The notes beneath the pieces were generated by a model. The model was not told where the DNA came from. It saw only the letters and a program-made list of their open reading frames with translations, and did no database searches. Position numbers and translations under genes: made by a program. Below are positions 8,831 to 18,524 of a DNA stretch of 64,000 nt, piece by piece; position 1 is the stretch's first letter, and each line of letters starts with the position of its first letter. The stretch spans positions 62,001 through 126,000 of the forward strand of contig JAXLQK010000019.1 of the NCBI GenBank assembly GCA_046331665.1, written 5' to 3'. Source of the stretch: CAWBAT01 sp046331665 (lineage in GTDB: Bacteria; Acidobacteriota; Terriglobia; Versatilivoradales; Versatilivoraceae).

Positions 8831-10243
8831 TCACTGATTGATCGATTCCCCGACCGCGTCGGCCGCGGCTTCCATGATCGCCTCTGAGAGCGTAGGGTGT
8901 GCGTGAACGGTTTTAAAGATCTCTTCGTAGGTGGCTTCAAGATTCTTGGCCAGTCCCAATTCTGCAATGAGCTCAGTCGCTTCGGATCCAAGGAGGTGGG
9001 CGCCGAGCAACTCTCCGTACCTGGCATCAAAGATCAGTTTCACCAGCCCTTCCGTCTCTCCGATGGCCTTAGCCTTTCCACTGGCCACAAACGGGAATCG
9101 GCCAATCTTCAGTTCATACCCTTTTTCACGGGCCTTTTCTTCCGTGAGTCCAATACTGGCGACTTGAGGCTGACAATAGGTGCAACCCGGGATGTTCTGG
9201 TAATTGACCACGAGCCGGTCTTTATGATTTGCCATCCCTTCAACCGCGGAAATGGCCTCGGCAGAAGCCACATGAGCCAGCCACGGAGGGCCAATGACAT
9301 CCCCAATCGCATAAATGCCGGGGATATTCGTCTGAAAGTTCCCATTCACCGGAATCGAGCCTTTTTCGATCTTTACGCCCACTTTTTCGAGACCGAGTCC
9401 CTCGGTATTCCCGGCGACGCCGACCGCCATTAATGCAATTTCTGCCTTGATCTCCGACTTCTCTCCCTTTGAGCTCTCCACAACCGCATTGACGCCGTCT
9501 TCAGTGGCCTTCAAGGAGGCGACTTTCGTTCCGGTAAGCAATTGAATCCCGTTCTTCTTGAAACTTTTTGCCAGCAATTCTGAAATTTCCTTATCTTCGA
9601 TGGGCAATATCGTCGGCAGCATTTCCACAATGGTGACCGAGGATCCGAAAGTATTATAGAAATAGGCAAACTCCACGCCAATTGCCCCGCCTCCAATCAC
9701 CAGGAGACTTTTGGGGACCTGTTTCAACGTCATCGCTTCGGAACTTCCGATGATCCGTCTTCCATCGAATGCCACTCCCGGAAGGGCTCTCGGATGAGCT
9801 CCCGTTGCAATAAGGATGCGCGAAGCGGTGAGCGTATTCTTCAATTTTCCATCCACACTCGAGACCTCGACGGTGTCCCCAGCCGTTAACTTCCCTGTCC
9901 CTTCAAAAACACTCACCTTGTTTTTTTTCATGAGGAAGCCGACGCCCCTGCTTATTTTGTCGGAGACATCCCGGCTTCTCTGGATAATTTTCGTAAAATC
10001 GACGCGCAGGTTGTCATACTGAATCCCAAATTCTTCGCTCTTCTGAAACATCCTGTACAACTCGGCGTTTTTGAGCAGGGCCTTGGTCGGAATGCATCCC
10101 CAATTGAGGCAGATGCCGCCCAACTTATCCTTCTCGACGATGGCAGTTTTCATCCCCAATTGGGAAGCCCGGATCGCTCCTACGTATCCCCCCGGGCCTG
10201 ATCCCACAATCACTAGGTCGAAATGATTTTGATTGCTGCTCAC
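8831..10243 (-). CDS. lpdA: Dihydrolipoyl dehydrogenase (E3)
   Basis: This FAD- and NAD-dependent enzyme reoxidises the lipoyl groups of the pyruvate dehydrogenase complex. From the chosen start it has 470 residues, the usual E3 length. FAD is bound by GSGPGG (residues 14-19), the redox disulfide is Cys45/Cys50 in CLNWGC, NAD is bound at VIGGGAIGVEFA, and the C-terminal catalytic pair is in HAHPTLSEA. The frame is open to 10354, but a GGAGG site 7 bp before the GTG at 10243 supports this start and gives a normal N-terminus. It is the last gene of the pdh operon, about 115 bp after the E2 gene. Confidence 0.95.
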   Translation of the reverse strand: MSSNQNHFDLVIVGSGPGGYVGAIRASQLGMKTAIVEKDKLGGICLNWGCIPTKALLKNAELYRMFQKSEEFGIQYDNLRVDFTKIIQRSRDVSDKISRGVGFLMKKNKVSVFEGTGKLTAGDTVEVSSVDGKLKNTLTASRILIATGAHPRALPGVAFDGRRIIGSSEAMTLKQVPKSLLVIGGGAIGVEFAYFYNTFGSSVTIVEMLPTILPIEDKEISELLAKSFKKNGIQLLTGTKVASLKATEDGVNAVVESSKGEKSEIKAEIALMAVGVAGNTEGLGLEKVGVKIEKGSIPVNGNFQTNIPGIYAIGDVIGPPWLAHVASAEAISAVEGMANHKDRLVVNYQNIPGCTYCQPQVASIGLTEEKAREKGYELKIGRFPFVASGKAKAIGETEGLVKLIFDARYGELLGAHLLGSEATELIAELGLAKNLEATYEEIFKTVHAHPTLSEAIMEAAADAVGESINQ

Positions 10244-10358
10244 GCTGACGCCTCCAAATTGACGTTCTCCTGTCCCTCGAGGAAAGTGTAAAGCCCCCGG
10301 GCGTTGCTTGTCTAGGGGGGGCACCTTTTCCACGGAAGGAGTTCCCTCGCCCACTATT

Positions 10359-11591
10359 TTAGATCTGAATAAGCATTAAGGCCGGATTCTCGATGAGTTT
10401 GCGGAATTCCTGAAGAAAGATGGCCCCTACCGCCCCATCCACCACTCGATGGTCGCAGCAGAGCGCTACTGTGAGTCGATGCCCAACGACGATCTGGTCT
10501 TGTGCATTGACAACCGGCTTCTTGACAATACTCCCTACCGCAAGAATCGCCGCTTGGGGAGGATTAATGATGGCGTGAAAACTTTCAATCCCGGAAGCGC
10601 CCAGGTTTGAAATGGTGAAGGTCCCTCCCTGGTATTCGGCAGGTTTGAGCTTTTTGGTACGCGCTTTTTCGATGAGTTCTCTAGCCTCCAGTGAAAGCTG
10701 CCGAAGCTGTTTGGTTTCGGCATTTCGTATGACTGGAGTGATGAGTCCATCCTCGAGGCTCACCGCAAATCCCAAGTGCACCTGAGCATACTGCAGGATT
10801 CCATTGTCGGTAAAAGAAGCGTTGACCTGGGGCACACGTTTTAGACATTCAACGGTCGCTTTCAGCACAAAATCATTCACACTTAACTTGGGAGCCCCTT
10901 CTGCAGCCAAGGCTTCGTTGGTTAAACCGCGCAACTGAAGCAAGGGGCCGGCATCAAGTTCTGCATCGAGATAAAAATGGGGAATGCGGGTTTTGCTCTC
11001 CACCATCCTTTGCGCAATGACACGACGCATCGCCGTTAAAGGAATCAATCCGCCTGTGGCCGGTTGTCCTTCACCGGCAGAATCTTCCTTTCGTTTGGCT
11101 GCTTGAAACACATCTTCCTGGATGATCCGGCCTCCGGGACCTGACCCCTGCAATTGTTCGACGGGGACATTCATTTGAGAGGCGGTCTTGCGCGCTAACG
11201 GGGATATTTTGATTCGGCCCATTTCAACGGGCTTTTCGGAGACTGCCGGTGCTTTGGCAAGACTTGGGGGAGCCGGCGAAGGAACTGCCGTCGCAACCTT
11301 CTTCGGCGGAGGGGAGGAAACAGGCTGGTCCGCCGGCTTTGGTGGTTGGCCTGCATTTTCGGCTTCGATTAGCGCAATGCGCTCACCGACCGCCACCTTT
11401 TGTCCTTCTTCGGCGAAGATCGCTTTCAGCACGCCGTCGTCGAAAGCCTCCATTTCCATAGTCGCTTTGTCGGTCTCGATTTCCGCCAGGACGTCCCCAA
11501 CCACTACGGCTTCCCCTGGTTTTTTATGCCAACGGACTACCACCCCTTCCGTCATGGTGTCGCTCAGTTTGGGCATGGTAATTTCGGCCAT
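10359..11591 (-). CDS. pdhC: Pyruvate dehydrogenase complex E2, dihydrolipoamide acetyltransferase
   Basis: The E2 core of the pyruvate dehydrogenase complex transfers the acetyl group from lipoyl-lysine to CoA. It has one N-terminal lipoyl domain with the modified Lys in ETDKATMEME, a Pro/Ala-rich linker, a peripheral-subunit-binding domain (KISPLARKTASQMNV ... GPGGRI) and a catalytic domain ending with CDHRVVDGAVGA, which carries the active-site His and Asp. It is about 410 residues long. Two ATGs lie six bases apart; the inner one at 11591 has better spacing from AAGGAT and gives the usual start MAEITMPKLSDTM. It lies between the E1-beta and E3 genes. Confidence 0.94.
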   Translation of the reverse strand: MAEITMPKLSDTMTEGVVVRWHKKPGEAVVVGDVLAEIETDKATMEMEAFDDGVLKAIFAEEGQKVAVGERIALIEAENAGQPPKPADQPVSSPPPKKVATAVPSPAPPSLAKAPAVSEKPVEMGRIKISPLARKTASQMNVPVEQLQGSGPGGRIIQEDVFQAAKRKEDSAGEGQPATGGLIPLTAMRRVIAQRMVESKTRIPHFYLDAELDAGPLLQLRGLTNEALAAEGAPKLSVNDFVLKATVECLKRVPQVNASFTDNGILQYAQVHLGFAVSLEDGLITPVIRNAETKQLRQLSLEARELIEKARTKKLKPAEYQGGTFTISNLGASGIESFHAIINPPQAAILAVGSIVKKPVVNAQDQIVVGHRLTVALCCDHRVVDGAVGAIFLQEFRKLIENPALMLIQI

Positions 11592-11637
11592 GGGCATTAT
11601 CCTTTTTCGCTGGGATTTTTTGTGATTGAAACCGGCG

Positions 11638-12624
11638 CTATGGCTTGTAGCACACTTGAAGTACTGCCTGGAGGATTTTTTCTTCGCTGGGTAAGACGGC
11701 CGCCTCCAACTTTTCGCTGTAAGGCATGGGGACTTCCTCCTGAGCCACTCGGGTCACCGGGCTATCCAATTCATCAAAAATATCCCGCTGGATCTGGTAA
11801 GTCAGTTCCGACCCGATGCCGCAGAACGGCTTATCTTGTTCGACGATGACGCAGCGATGCGTCTTCGACACGGAGCCGAGAATCAGATCCAGATCAAGAG
11901 GCTTGATCGACCGCAGATCGAGCACTTCCGCATTGATCCCCTGGGCGGCGAGCGTTTCCGCCGCTGTCAACGCGATTCGCACCGTTTGAGCATAACAGAT
12001 AATGGTCACATCCGTCCCTTCCCGCTTGATTTCCCCTTTTCCCAGTGGAATGAGGAGCTCTTCGCCCTTGTCTTCGATTTGGCCTGTGGTGTTATAAAGC
12101 AGCTCGGATTCCAAGACCAGGACGGGATTATTATCGCGGATCGCCGTTTTCAGTAATCCCTTTGCATCACGTGGGGTGGCAGGAACAGCAATTTTGAGCC
12201 CCGGAAAGTTGGCATACAAGGGCTCCGTTGCATGGGAGTGGGTAGCTCCCAGCTGGTGGGCGGGACCATTCGGGCCCCTAAAGACAATGGGGATGTTAAA
12301 TTGGCCTCCCGACATGGTCAGCATGTTTGGCGCGTTGTTAACCACCTGGTCAAAGGCCACCAGGGAAAAGCTGAACGTCATGAACTCCACAACGGGGCGC
12401 AACCCAACCATGGCAGCACCCACCCCCAAGCCGGCAAACCCCGTCTCGCTGATGGGGGTGTCGATTACACGTTTGGGCCCAAATTTATCCAGCAACCCCT
12501 GACTGACTTTGTAAGCTCCGTTGTATTCAGCCACTTCCTCGCCGATGAGGAATACATTGGGATCTCGTTGCATTTCCTCTTCAAGTGCTTCATTGACTGC
12601 CTGACGGTAGGTAATCTCTCTCAC
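11638..12624 (-). CDS. pdhB: Pyruvate dehydrogenase E1 component, beta subunit
   Basis: This 328-residue subunit belongs to the alpha2beta2 type of E1, which decarboxylates pyruvate with thiamine diphosphate and passes the acetyl unit to E2. Family motifs include REITYRQAVNEAL at the start, FLIGEEVAEYNGAYKVSQGL, and FRGPNGPAHQLGATHSHATE around residue 115, plus the C-terminal IVEQDKPFCGIGSELT. The start codon is GTG and overlaps the E1-alpha stop (GTGA, 12621-12624), so translation of the two is coupled. The wording does not exclude another 2-oxoacid substrate, but the operon and lipoyl partner favour pyruvate. Confidence 0.94.
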   Translation of the reverse strand: MREITYRQAVNEALEEEMQRDPNVFLIGEEVAEYNGAYKVSQGLLDKFGPKRVIDTPISETGFAGLGVGAAMVGLRPVVEFMTFSFSLVAFDQVVNNAPNMLTMSGGQFNIPIVFRGPNGPAHQLGATHSHATEPLYANFPGLKIAVPATPRDAKGLLKTAIRDNNPVLVLESELLYNTTGQIEDKGEELLIPLGKGEIKREGTDVTIICYAQTVRIALTAAETLAAQGINAEVLDLRSIKPLDLDLILGSVSKTHRCVIVEQDKPFCGIGSELTYQIQRDIFDELDSPVTRVAQEEVPMPYSEKLEAAVLPSEEKILQAVLQVCYKP

Positions 12625-13637
12625 TGGTCATCCCCTTCCACCAAGGTATACTTGTGAAGGTCCTCGATCGGAGGGTCCTCACTTTCCTCAGCGAATTTGA
12701 TGGAATCGGCTGCCAGTCTTCTCGCCTCGCGATCCAGCTCTTGAAAACGAGATTCTTCAAGTTTCCCTTCGTGAATCAAGGTTGCCTTGAATGCCAAAAT
12801 GGGATCCTCACTCTTATATTTGTCTACTTCTTCTTTACTCCGGTAGGTCGCAGGGTCCGACATGGAATGCCCTCGATACCGATACGTTCGGGCTTCCACG
12901 AAAAAGGGATAAGGCTTTCTCCTCATCTCCTCGAGAATCCCTTGCATGGTGTCTCGCACATGTCGGACGTCCATTCCATTCACGACCGCCGAGGGCATAT
13001 CATACCCTTTGGCTCGATCCGTGAGCTCTTTAACGGCTGTCGATCGCATGACATGGGTTCCCATTCCGAAGAGGTTGTTTTCACAAATAAATACGACCGG
13101 GAGTTTCCAAAGTGCCGCCAGGTTGACCGCTTCATGGAACGCTCCTTGGTTGATGGCGCCAGCACCGAAGAAACAAAGGGTGCAGCGATCCTCCCCACGA
13201 TAGACACTGCCAAACGCTAATCCAGTGGCTAAAGGCAAGTGGCCACCAACAATGGCATGTCCTCCATACATGTGGTTCTTCTTGTCGAAATAGTGCATGG
13301 AACCGCCCAATCCCCGGGAAATTCCCGTAGCCTTGCCAAAGAGCTCCGCCATGCATTCATTCAGAGTTGCCCCCCGGGCAATGGCATGTCCGTGGTCACG
13401 GTAAGCTGTGATAATAAAATCATCGTTCCTTGCCGCGGCTACAGTCCCAACCGCAACAGCCTCCTGGCCAATGTAGAGATGGCAAAACCCTCCAATTTTC
13501 TGTTGTTGGTAAGCTTGAGAAGCCCGCTCTTCGAAGCGTCGGATAAGCAGCATTAAATAGAGAAGATGCACTTCTGCATCGTCGGCAGTGCTTAATCCAT
13601 TCTTATCAGCTAAATCTAAGGGAACGGTTGCTGGCAT
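12621..13637 (-). CDS. pdhA: Pyruvate dehydrogenase E1 component, alpha subunit
   Basis: This subunit binds thiamine diphosphate and forms the active site with E1-beta. Motifs include FCHLYIGQEAVAVG near residue 45, TAYRDHGHAIARG, the ThDP-binding stretch GAGAINQGAFHEAVNLAALW, and the phosphorylation-loop-like RYRGHSMSDPATYRS. The frame is open to 13712, but the first 25 codons look like leader. Starting at the ATG at 13637 gives about 338 residues, which matches the family, with a GGAGAA site roughly 12 bp upstream. It is the first gene of pdhA-pdhB-pdhC-lpdA. Confidence 0.93.
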   Translation of the reverse strand: MPATVPLDLADKNGLSTADDAEVHLLYLMLLIRRFEERASQAYQQQKIGGFCHLYIGQEAVAVGTVAAARNDDFIITAYRDHGHAIARGATLNECMAELFGKATGISRGLGGSMHYFDKKNHMYGGHAIVGGHLPLATGLAFGSVYRGEDRCTLCFFGAGAINQGAFHEAVNLAALWKLPVVFICENNLFGMGTHVMRSTAVKELTDRAKGYDMPSAVVNGMDVRHVRDTMQGILEEMRRKPYPFFVEARTYRYRGHSMSDPATYRSKEEVDKYKSEDPILAFKATLIHEGKLEESRFQELDREARRLAADSIKFAEESEDPPIEDLHKYTLVEGDDQ

Positions 13638-14061
13638 ATGATTTGTGCATTCTCCAAACGGGTGACTAGTCTCTCCCCGTTCTAACGTCCAAAACTCACT
13701 CCCCAGACACATGCGGAAACATCAATTCTTGGGGAACAAGTTCGTCACGCTCACCATTCGTGAGGTGGCATTAAGTCTTTATACTTCAATAAATCCGTCT
13801 GATCTGTCTCGGTTCCTCGCCTCGTTCTACAAATTCGGAATTCCATTACCTTTTCATTAGGAGCGATTCCGAAATAAGAATCCGCGCTGGGGGGCCAAGG
13901 GTCCAATCTTCGACGACCACGCCCCAATACCCATTGGAAAAATACAATGTGAGCGACGTTTTTTCAACCCAAATCGAATTGCTCGTTCATTTATGGATAA
14001 AGAGATGAGGCAAATGTGCACAACGGCGGGAAGCGCTCAAATCACCCCGAATGGAGCCAGC
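13638..14061. other. Promoter-bearing spacer upstream of the pdh operon
   Basis: About 420 bp between the pdh operon start and the end of the tRNA-dihydrouridine synthase gene. No gene is recognised. It should hold the pdh promoter and the terminator of the dus transcript, but no clear hairpin with a T run was found. Confidence 0.5.
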
Positions 14062-15159
14062 CTACTGCAATGACGTTTTTGACTGGAGGGTCTTGGGTTC
14101 TTTGAAGAATGCGCTGATCACTTGCCGGGCCGAAGAAAGATCTGAACAGCGGTTGACTTGAGTAGAAAGGAAGTGCCCAAAGAAAAGCCACTTATGACCC
14201 CAGGCCAGGAAAAGCCTCAATCTGGGTAATTGTTCAACAGGACTAAAATGAGCTTCGAGGTAGTCACAAAACCGGGTTAAGGCTCGAAAATACTCAAACC
14301 CTTCTTCCTCAGGGGTTCGCGGTGCTTTTTCCCCCTCCCGTCCGGGGGGTGGAGGCAGCCCCAGTGACTCACCTAGTTGCCAGAAGATCCATGGGCGGGC
14401 CGTTGCGGCACGCGCAACCATAACCCCATCACAGTGGGTCTCCCGATACATTCGCATGGCGTCCTCAGCTACCTGGACATCCCCGTTCCCTACGACCGGA
14501 ATCTTGACAGCCTCCCGAACCCGCCCGATGTACTCCCAATTAGCCACCCCTTTCCGGTGCTGGCTCTGAATCCGGGGATGAAGAGTAATCCAGTCAGCGC
14601 CCGCTTCCTCCAACATTTTGGAGAACTCGACGAGGTATCCTGGATCATCCTTTAGCCCGGTCCGTATTTTTACCGACAGAGGGAGCAGGGAAAGTCGCCT
14701 TGTCTGACGGACTACTGTCTCCGCATACCGGATGTCACCCATCAGACCCACCCCCCAATTATGCTTAAGGACTTTGCTCACGGGGCAGCCCATATTGATA
14801 TCGATTCCAGTGGGACGGATTGCCTGGAGTCTCTCCAGGGATCTCCCGATGAGTTCGGCATCATTTCCAATGATCTGCGGAACCAGATTTCTCTCTCCAT
14901 CAACGACCCGGGTCTGTGGCGTTTTACCAACCTCCTCGTGAGGAAGAAGCCGAGTTGAGAGCATCTCCGTAAACAAGAGAGAATTCACATTCTGAGGGAG
15001 ATAGGATCGAATTAATTGACGAAAGGCAACATGGGACAGGCCGGCCATGGGAGCGAAGATGATAGGAAAATCGATTGCGTTGCCGCTGCCAAAGGGGATT
15101 CCCGGCAGGCGGCTTTCGCGAAATGCGGTAGATGCGGAAGGTGGATGGGTTTCGATCAT
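14062..15159 (-). CDS. dus: tRNA-dihydrouridine synthase
   Basis: This flavoenzyme reduces specific uridines in tRNA to dihydrouridine using NADPH. The 365-residue chain starts with IIFAPMAGLSHVAFRQLI (FMN-binding strand). It has LVPQIIGND, the catalytic Cys in INMGCPVSKVLK, the substrate lysine in LSVKIRTGLKDDP, WITLHPRIQSQHRKG, and the FMN phosphate-binding VVGNGDVQ and DGVMVARAA. It resembles DusB/Dus3 by order of motifs. It is the last gene of a minus-strand series that begins with ubiX; the upstream TPR gene is about 110 bp away. Confidence 0.92.
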   Translation of the reverse strand: MIETHPPSASTAFRESRLPGIPFGSGNAIDFPIIFAPMAGLSHVAFRQLIRSYLPQNVNSLLFTEMLSTRLLPHEEVGKTPQTRVVDGERNLVPQIIGNDAELIGRSLERLQAIRPTGIDINMGCPVSKVLKHNWGVGLMGDIRYAETVVRQTRRLSLLPLSVKIRTGLKDDPGYLVEFSKMLEEAGADWITLHPRIQSQHRKGVANWEYIGRVREAVKIPVVGNGDVQVAEDAMRMYRETHCDGVMVARAATARPWIFWQLGESLGLPPPPGREGEKAPRTPEEEGFEYFRALTRFCDYLEAHFSPVEQLPRLRLFLAWGHKWLFFGHFLSTQVNRCSDLSSARQVISAFFKEPKTLQSKTSLQ

Positions 15160-15266
15160 GGAGAGTGCGTTACCGGTGGCAAGCGACGATCAGAAATCTC
15201 GCGCGTTACTTCCAGGCCCCCTTCCCGGGCAGGAGGTTTTCGGAGGATCGACTCTTCAATTCGAGG

Positions 15267-15761
15267 TTAATCAAATTTCAAATCAAGACTGTCAATGGCC
15301 TTAAGTGCCACCGGATTCTCTGGATCCAAATCCAACGCCTGAACATATTCTGCCAAGGCCTTGTTGGTTTCGCCTTGAGCCACATAAATATGTCCAAGGT
15401 TGAGAAATGGAAAGTGTCTTGAGGCGTAGCGCGGCGCTTTCTTGGCCTTTTCTAACCACGGGATGGCATCGTCGAGCAGTCTCAATTGCATCAAATAAAC
15501 TCCGATATCGTTATAGGGATTCCCAAAATCCGGATCAATCAAAATGGCTTTTTGGCACTCCTCCACGGCTTGTTCGAACATGCCAAGAAACGAGAGCGCC
15601 CATCCCCGATAGGTATGGCCTTCCGCTGTAGGGTAACACTCAAGACTCCGGTTAAAGCAGTCAATCGATGATTGAATACGGCCGCTCATGAGCTCCTGGA
15701 CGCCCTCTGCCCACAATTCGTCGGCATGTTCCTTATCTTCAGCAGTCCTTTCAGAATTCAT
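15267..15761 (-). CDS. Tetratricopeptide-repeat protein
   Basis: This 164-residue soluble protein is built from about three to four TPR units. Typical positions are seen in SIDCFNRSLECYPTAEGHTYRGWAL's core (the Trp/Gly/Tyr/Ala pattern), AVEECQKAILIDPDFGNPYND and ALAEYVQALDLDPENPVALK's core. There is no signal peptide. TPR proteins mediate protein contacts and the partner is unknown. The ATG has AGGAGTG just upstream. It lies between ggt and dus on the same strand, with 60-110 bp gaps that allow co-transcription. Confidence 0.85.
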   Translation of the reverse strand: MNSERTAEDKEHADELWAEGVQELMSGRIQSSIDCFNRSLECYPTAEGHTYRGWALSFLGMFEQAVEECQKAILIDPDFGNPYNDIGVYLMQLRLLDDAIPWLEKAKKAPRYASRHFPFLNLGHIYVAQGETNKALAEYVQALDLDPENPVALKAIDSLDLKFD

Positions 15762-15831
15762 TCCATGTCACTCCTGTTCTCACTTCAAGATTCAGAAATA
15801 AACCTTTGGGCAGTCGTGGGATTGGCCCCGG

Positions 15832-17553
15832 TTATGGTTGATTCCAGGAAGGGTTTTGGGGAATGGCTTCTCCATCTTTGCGAGGATCGGACCCTCCATA
15901 ATTCCTTCCTTGATGATCCCGCATCACCGCCTGGCCTCCTCCAACGCCCTCGGAAAACGGACCGAGTAATCGAATGTCGTGCCCCCACTGAATCAGGGTC
16001 GCTCTTACCTTTTCCGGAACACGACTCTCCATAAGAACATCACACCCTCCAAAGGTTGGTTTCGAGAAACGCGCCGTCTCAAGTGCCTCCTGGACGTTCA
16101 TCCCGAAGTCAGCCACATTGGAAACAAACTGAGCGTGAGCTTGTGCCTGGTTCCATCCGCCCATAATCCCAAATCCAATCCGTATTCCGTCTTTTTCCAT
16201 GAGAGCTGGAATGATCGTATGCAACGGGCGTTTCCGCGGTTCAAGAGAATTTGGTCGGCCACGGTCCAGGGTAAACAGTGCGCCGCGATTCTGTAGAGCA
16301 AACCCGGTATGTCTCGCCACCAAGCCTGACCCGAATCCGTTATAGTTGCTCTGGATCAAAGAGACGATATTCCCTTCCTGATCAATGGTTGACAGGTAAA
16401 CCGTGTCTCCGCCATAGGCATGGGTGATACTGCTCAAATCGGAAGGCGGGACTTGGCAATTGGCTCTTTCGGGCTGGATTTGATGAGCCCGTTTTTCTGC
16501 AAGGTCCTTGGAAATCATCGCTGCCACCGGCACTTTTGAGAATCGGGGATCCCCGACGTAATTCAGCATATCAGCATAGGCCAACTTTTTGGCTTCAATC
16601 ATGATGTGCAAGGCTTGAGCGCTGTGGGATCCGTAATCCTTCAGAGGAAACTGTTCCATCAGGTTTAGCATGATCAGGACTGCAACTCCCTGGCCGTTCG
16701 GGGGAAGCTCATATACCTTCCAGCCCCGGTAGGTCGTCGAAATGGGGTCGACCCATTCAGGCTCGAAATCTGTCAGATCGGAAAGGGCCAGGGTTCCGTC
16801 ATTTTCATGGGACACGTCGAGAATGGCTTCAGCCGTGGGCCCGCGATAAAAGCCATCGCGCCCCTTCTCGGCAATCCGCTGCAGCGACGACGCCAGATCT
16901 GGATTTCTAAACAACTCTCCGACTGCAGGCGAGCGGCCGTTGGGCAAGTAGGTCTCCTTGGTATTGGGCTGTCCTGCGAGAAAGCCGGCGGCTTGCTCCC
17001 AATCCCGTGAGATAAATTCGGTGATGGGAATGCCGTTCTTCGCATAGTAAATGGCTGGCGCTAGAATTTTCGGGAGGTCAAGCCTTCCCAATTTGCGTCG
17101 CAGCGCCTCCCACCCTGCCACACAGCCGGGGACGGTCACGGAATGGATCCCTGTTTGCGGCATACTGTGAATTCCGCGATTTTCCAACCAATTAATCGAT
17201 AGATTCCGGGGAGCCCAACCGCTCGCATTGAGTCCATAAAGTTTGCCGGATTGCGATTCATAAACCATGGCGAATAGATCGCCTCCAATGCCGTTACTGC
17301 CGGGGTCGACAACCCCCAGGACGGCATTGGCCGCAATCGCGGCGTCAACCGCATTTCCCCCTTGTTCCAGAATGCTGGCTCCTGCGGCAGAGGCCAGCGA
17401 TTGACTGGTTGCAACAATGCCAAACCGGGTGATGACCATCGACCTGGCATGGGATCTTGAGTTATCGGATGGAGAGTGGATCACGGCAACCAATAGGAAG
17501 AGTAAGATGGCAAGAACCAGTTTCATGGGGAAGTGGAAATTGAATCTTACCAT
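15832..17553 (-). CDS. ggt: Gamma-glutamyltranspeptidase
   Basis: This Ntn-type hydrolase cleaves gamma-glutamyl bonds, mainly of glutathione. A hydrophobic N-terminal segment (LVLAILLFLLVAVI) is a likely signal peptide, so it acts in the periplasm. Family motifs are VATSQSLASAAGASILEQGGNAVDAAIA's core, DPGSNGIGGDLFAMVY and MILNLMEQF. The autoprocessing/nucleophile threonine is in YGGDTVYLSTIDQEGN, followed by LIQSNYNGFGSG. The 573 residues match the precursor of large and small subunits. The ATG at 17553 lies 7 bp from the ubiA stop, indicating one transcript with ubiX and ubiA. Confidence 0.93.
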   Translation of the reverse strand: MVRFNFHFPMKLVLAILLFLLVAVIHSPSDNSRSHARSMVITRFGIVATSQSLASAAGASILEQGGNAVDAAIAANAVLGVVDPGSNGIGGDLFAMVYESQSGKLYGLNASGWAPRNLSINWLENRGIHSMPQTGIHSVTVPGCVAGWEALRRKLGRLDLPKILAPAIYYAKNGIPITEFISRDWEQAAGFLAGQPNTKETYLPNGRSPAVGELFRNPDLASSLQRIAEKGRDGFYRGPTAEAILDVSHENDGTLALSDLTDFEPEWVDPISTTYRGWKVYELPPNGQGVAVLIMLNLMEQFPLKDYGSHSAQALHIMIEAKKLAYADMLNYVGDPRFSKVPVAAMISKDLAEKRAHQIQPERANCQVPPSDLSSITHAYGGDTVYLSTIDQEGNIVSLIQSNYNGFGSGLVARHTGFALQNRGALFTLDRGRPNSLEPRKRPLHTIIPALMEKDGIRIGFGIMGGWNQAQAHAQFVSNVADFGMNVQEALETARFSKPTFGGCDVLMESRVPEKVRATLIQWGHDIRLLGPFSEGVGGGQAVMRDHQGRNYGGSDPRKDGEAIPQNPSWNQP

Positions 17554-17559
17554 CAATGT

Positions 17560-18417
17560 TTAAAGAAGCTTGTCGATTCCCAGAGCCACCAACAATAGCA
17601 GGCTGATATAACCGTTCACCGTGAAAAACGCGGCATTGACGCGGGATAAATCATCCGGTCGAACCAGACGATGTTCGTACACCAACAGCGCCGCAACGAT
17701 CCCAATCCCCAACAAGCTAATCCAGCCGAGAGCTTCCAGATGGAGGAGAAACAAGAGGAGCAGCAGCATGAAAGCGTGAAGACCGGTTGAGATCGACAAG
17801 GCGGCTTTTACTCCGAAACGCTTTGGCACCGAATACAAATTACGTCCACGATCAAATTCCGTATCCTGACAGGCATAAATAATATCGAATCCTGCCGTCC
17901 ACAAAGTCACAATCAGGCAGAGCAACAAGGGTGTCAGACTGATCTCTCCTCGAATGGCAATCCAGGCCCCCATGGGAGCCATTCCCAGACAAAAACCAAG
18001 GACAAGATGGGAGTAGTTGGTAAATCGTTTTGTATAGGAATAAAAGAAAAGGATCAAAAGAACCGGGACCGACAGCCAAAAACACAAACGGTTAAGCCGG
18101 GAAGCAGCCAGCATAAAAAGGAGGCTCATTGCAACCGTGAAGGCAATGGCAAAGGCCCTGCTTAGTAAGCCGGCCGGTAGGGCGCGGTTTCGGGTTCTGG
18201 GATTGGCTGCATCAATTTTCCAATCTGCAATTCGATTGAAAGTCATGGCTGCACTGCGCGCCCCCACCATGGCCATCACAATCCATCCCAATTTGGGAAA
18301 GGGCGGTAAGCCGTTTGCAGCCAGAATGGCGCTAAGCAGTGCGAACGGCAACGCAAAAAGCGTGTGCTCAAACTTAATCATCTCCAGCGTAGTCTTGAGA
18401 GGATTGAAGAAGAACAT
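17560..18417 (-). CDS. ubiA: UbiA-family prenyltransferase (4-hydroxybenzoate polyprenyltransferase type)
   Basis: This 285-residue membrane enzyme attaches a polyprenyl chain to an aromatic acid. Both aspartate-rich motifs are visible: NRIADWKIDAANPRTRNR around residue 61 and YACQDTEFDRGRN around residue 182. Eight or so hydrophobic helices surround them. With a ubiX gene directly upstream and no other ubiquinone genes in view, it may be the MqnP-like prenyltransferase of the futalosine menaquinone route rather than a true UbiA; that is inference. ggt follows after 6 bp. Confidence 0.88.
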   Translation of the reverse strand: MFFFNPLKTTLEMIKFEHTLFALPFALLSAILAANGLPPFPKLGWIVMAMVGARSAAMTFNRIADWKIDAANPRTRNRALPAGLLSRAFAIAFTVAMSLLFMLAASRLNRLCFWLSVPVLLILFFYSYTKRFTNYSHLVLGFCLGMAPMGAWIAIRGEISLTPLLLCLIVTLWTAGFDIIYACQDTEFDRGRNLYSVPKRFGVKAALSISTGLHAFMLLLLLFLLHLEALGWISLLGIGIVAALLVYEHRLVRPDDLSRVNAAFFTVNGYISLLLLVALGIDKLL

Positions 18418-18524
18418 AGGCTTTATTTGAGCTCCCTTGAGCCAGCCCGCTTACCTGATGCCGGCCACCCAACGCACCATCCTATTCTTTCACCATGACT
18501 GGCCCGTATGCGGCGCGGGTGAAA

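Noticed and set aside
10244..10354. N-terminal extension of dihydrolipoyl dehydrogenase
   Set aside because: The extra 37 residues are not part of E3 enzymes, and a GGAGG-GTG start gives the normal N-terminus.
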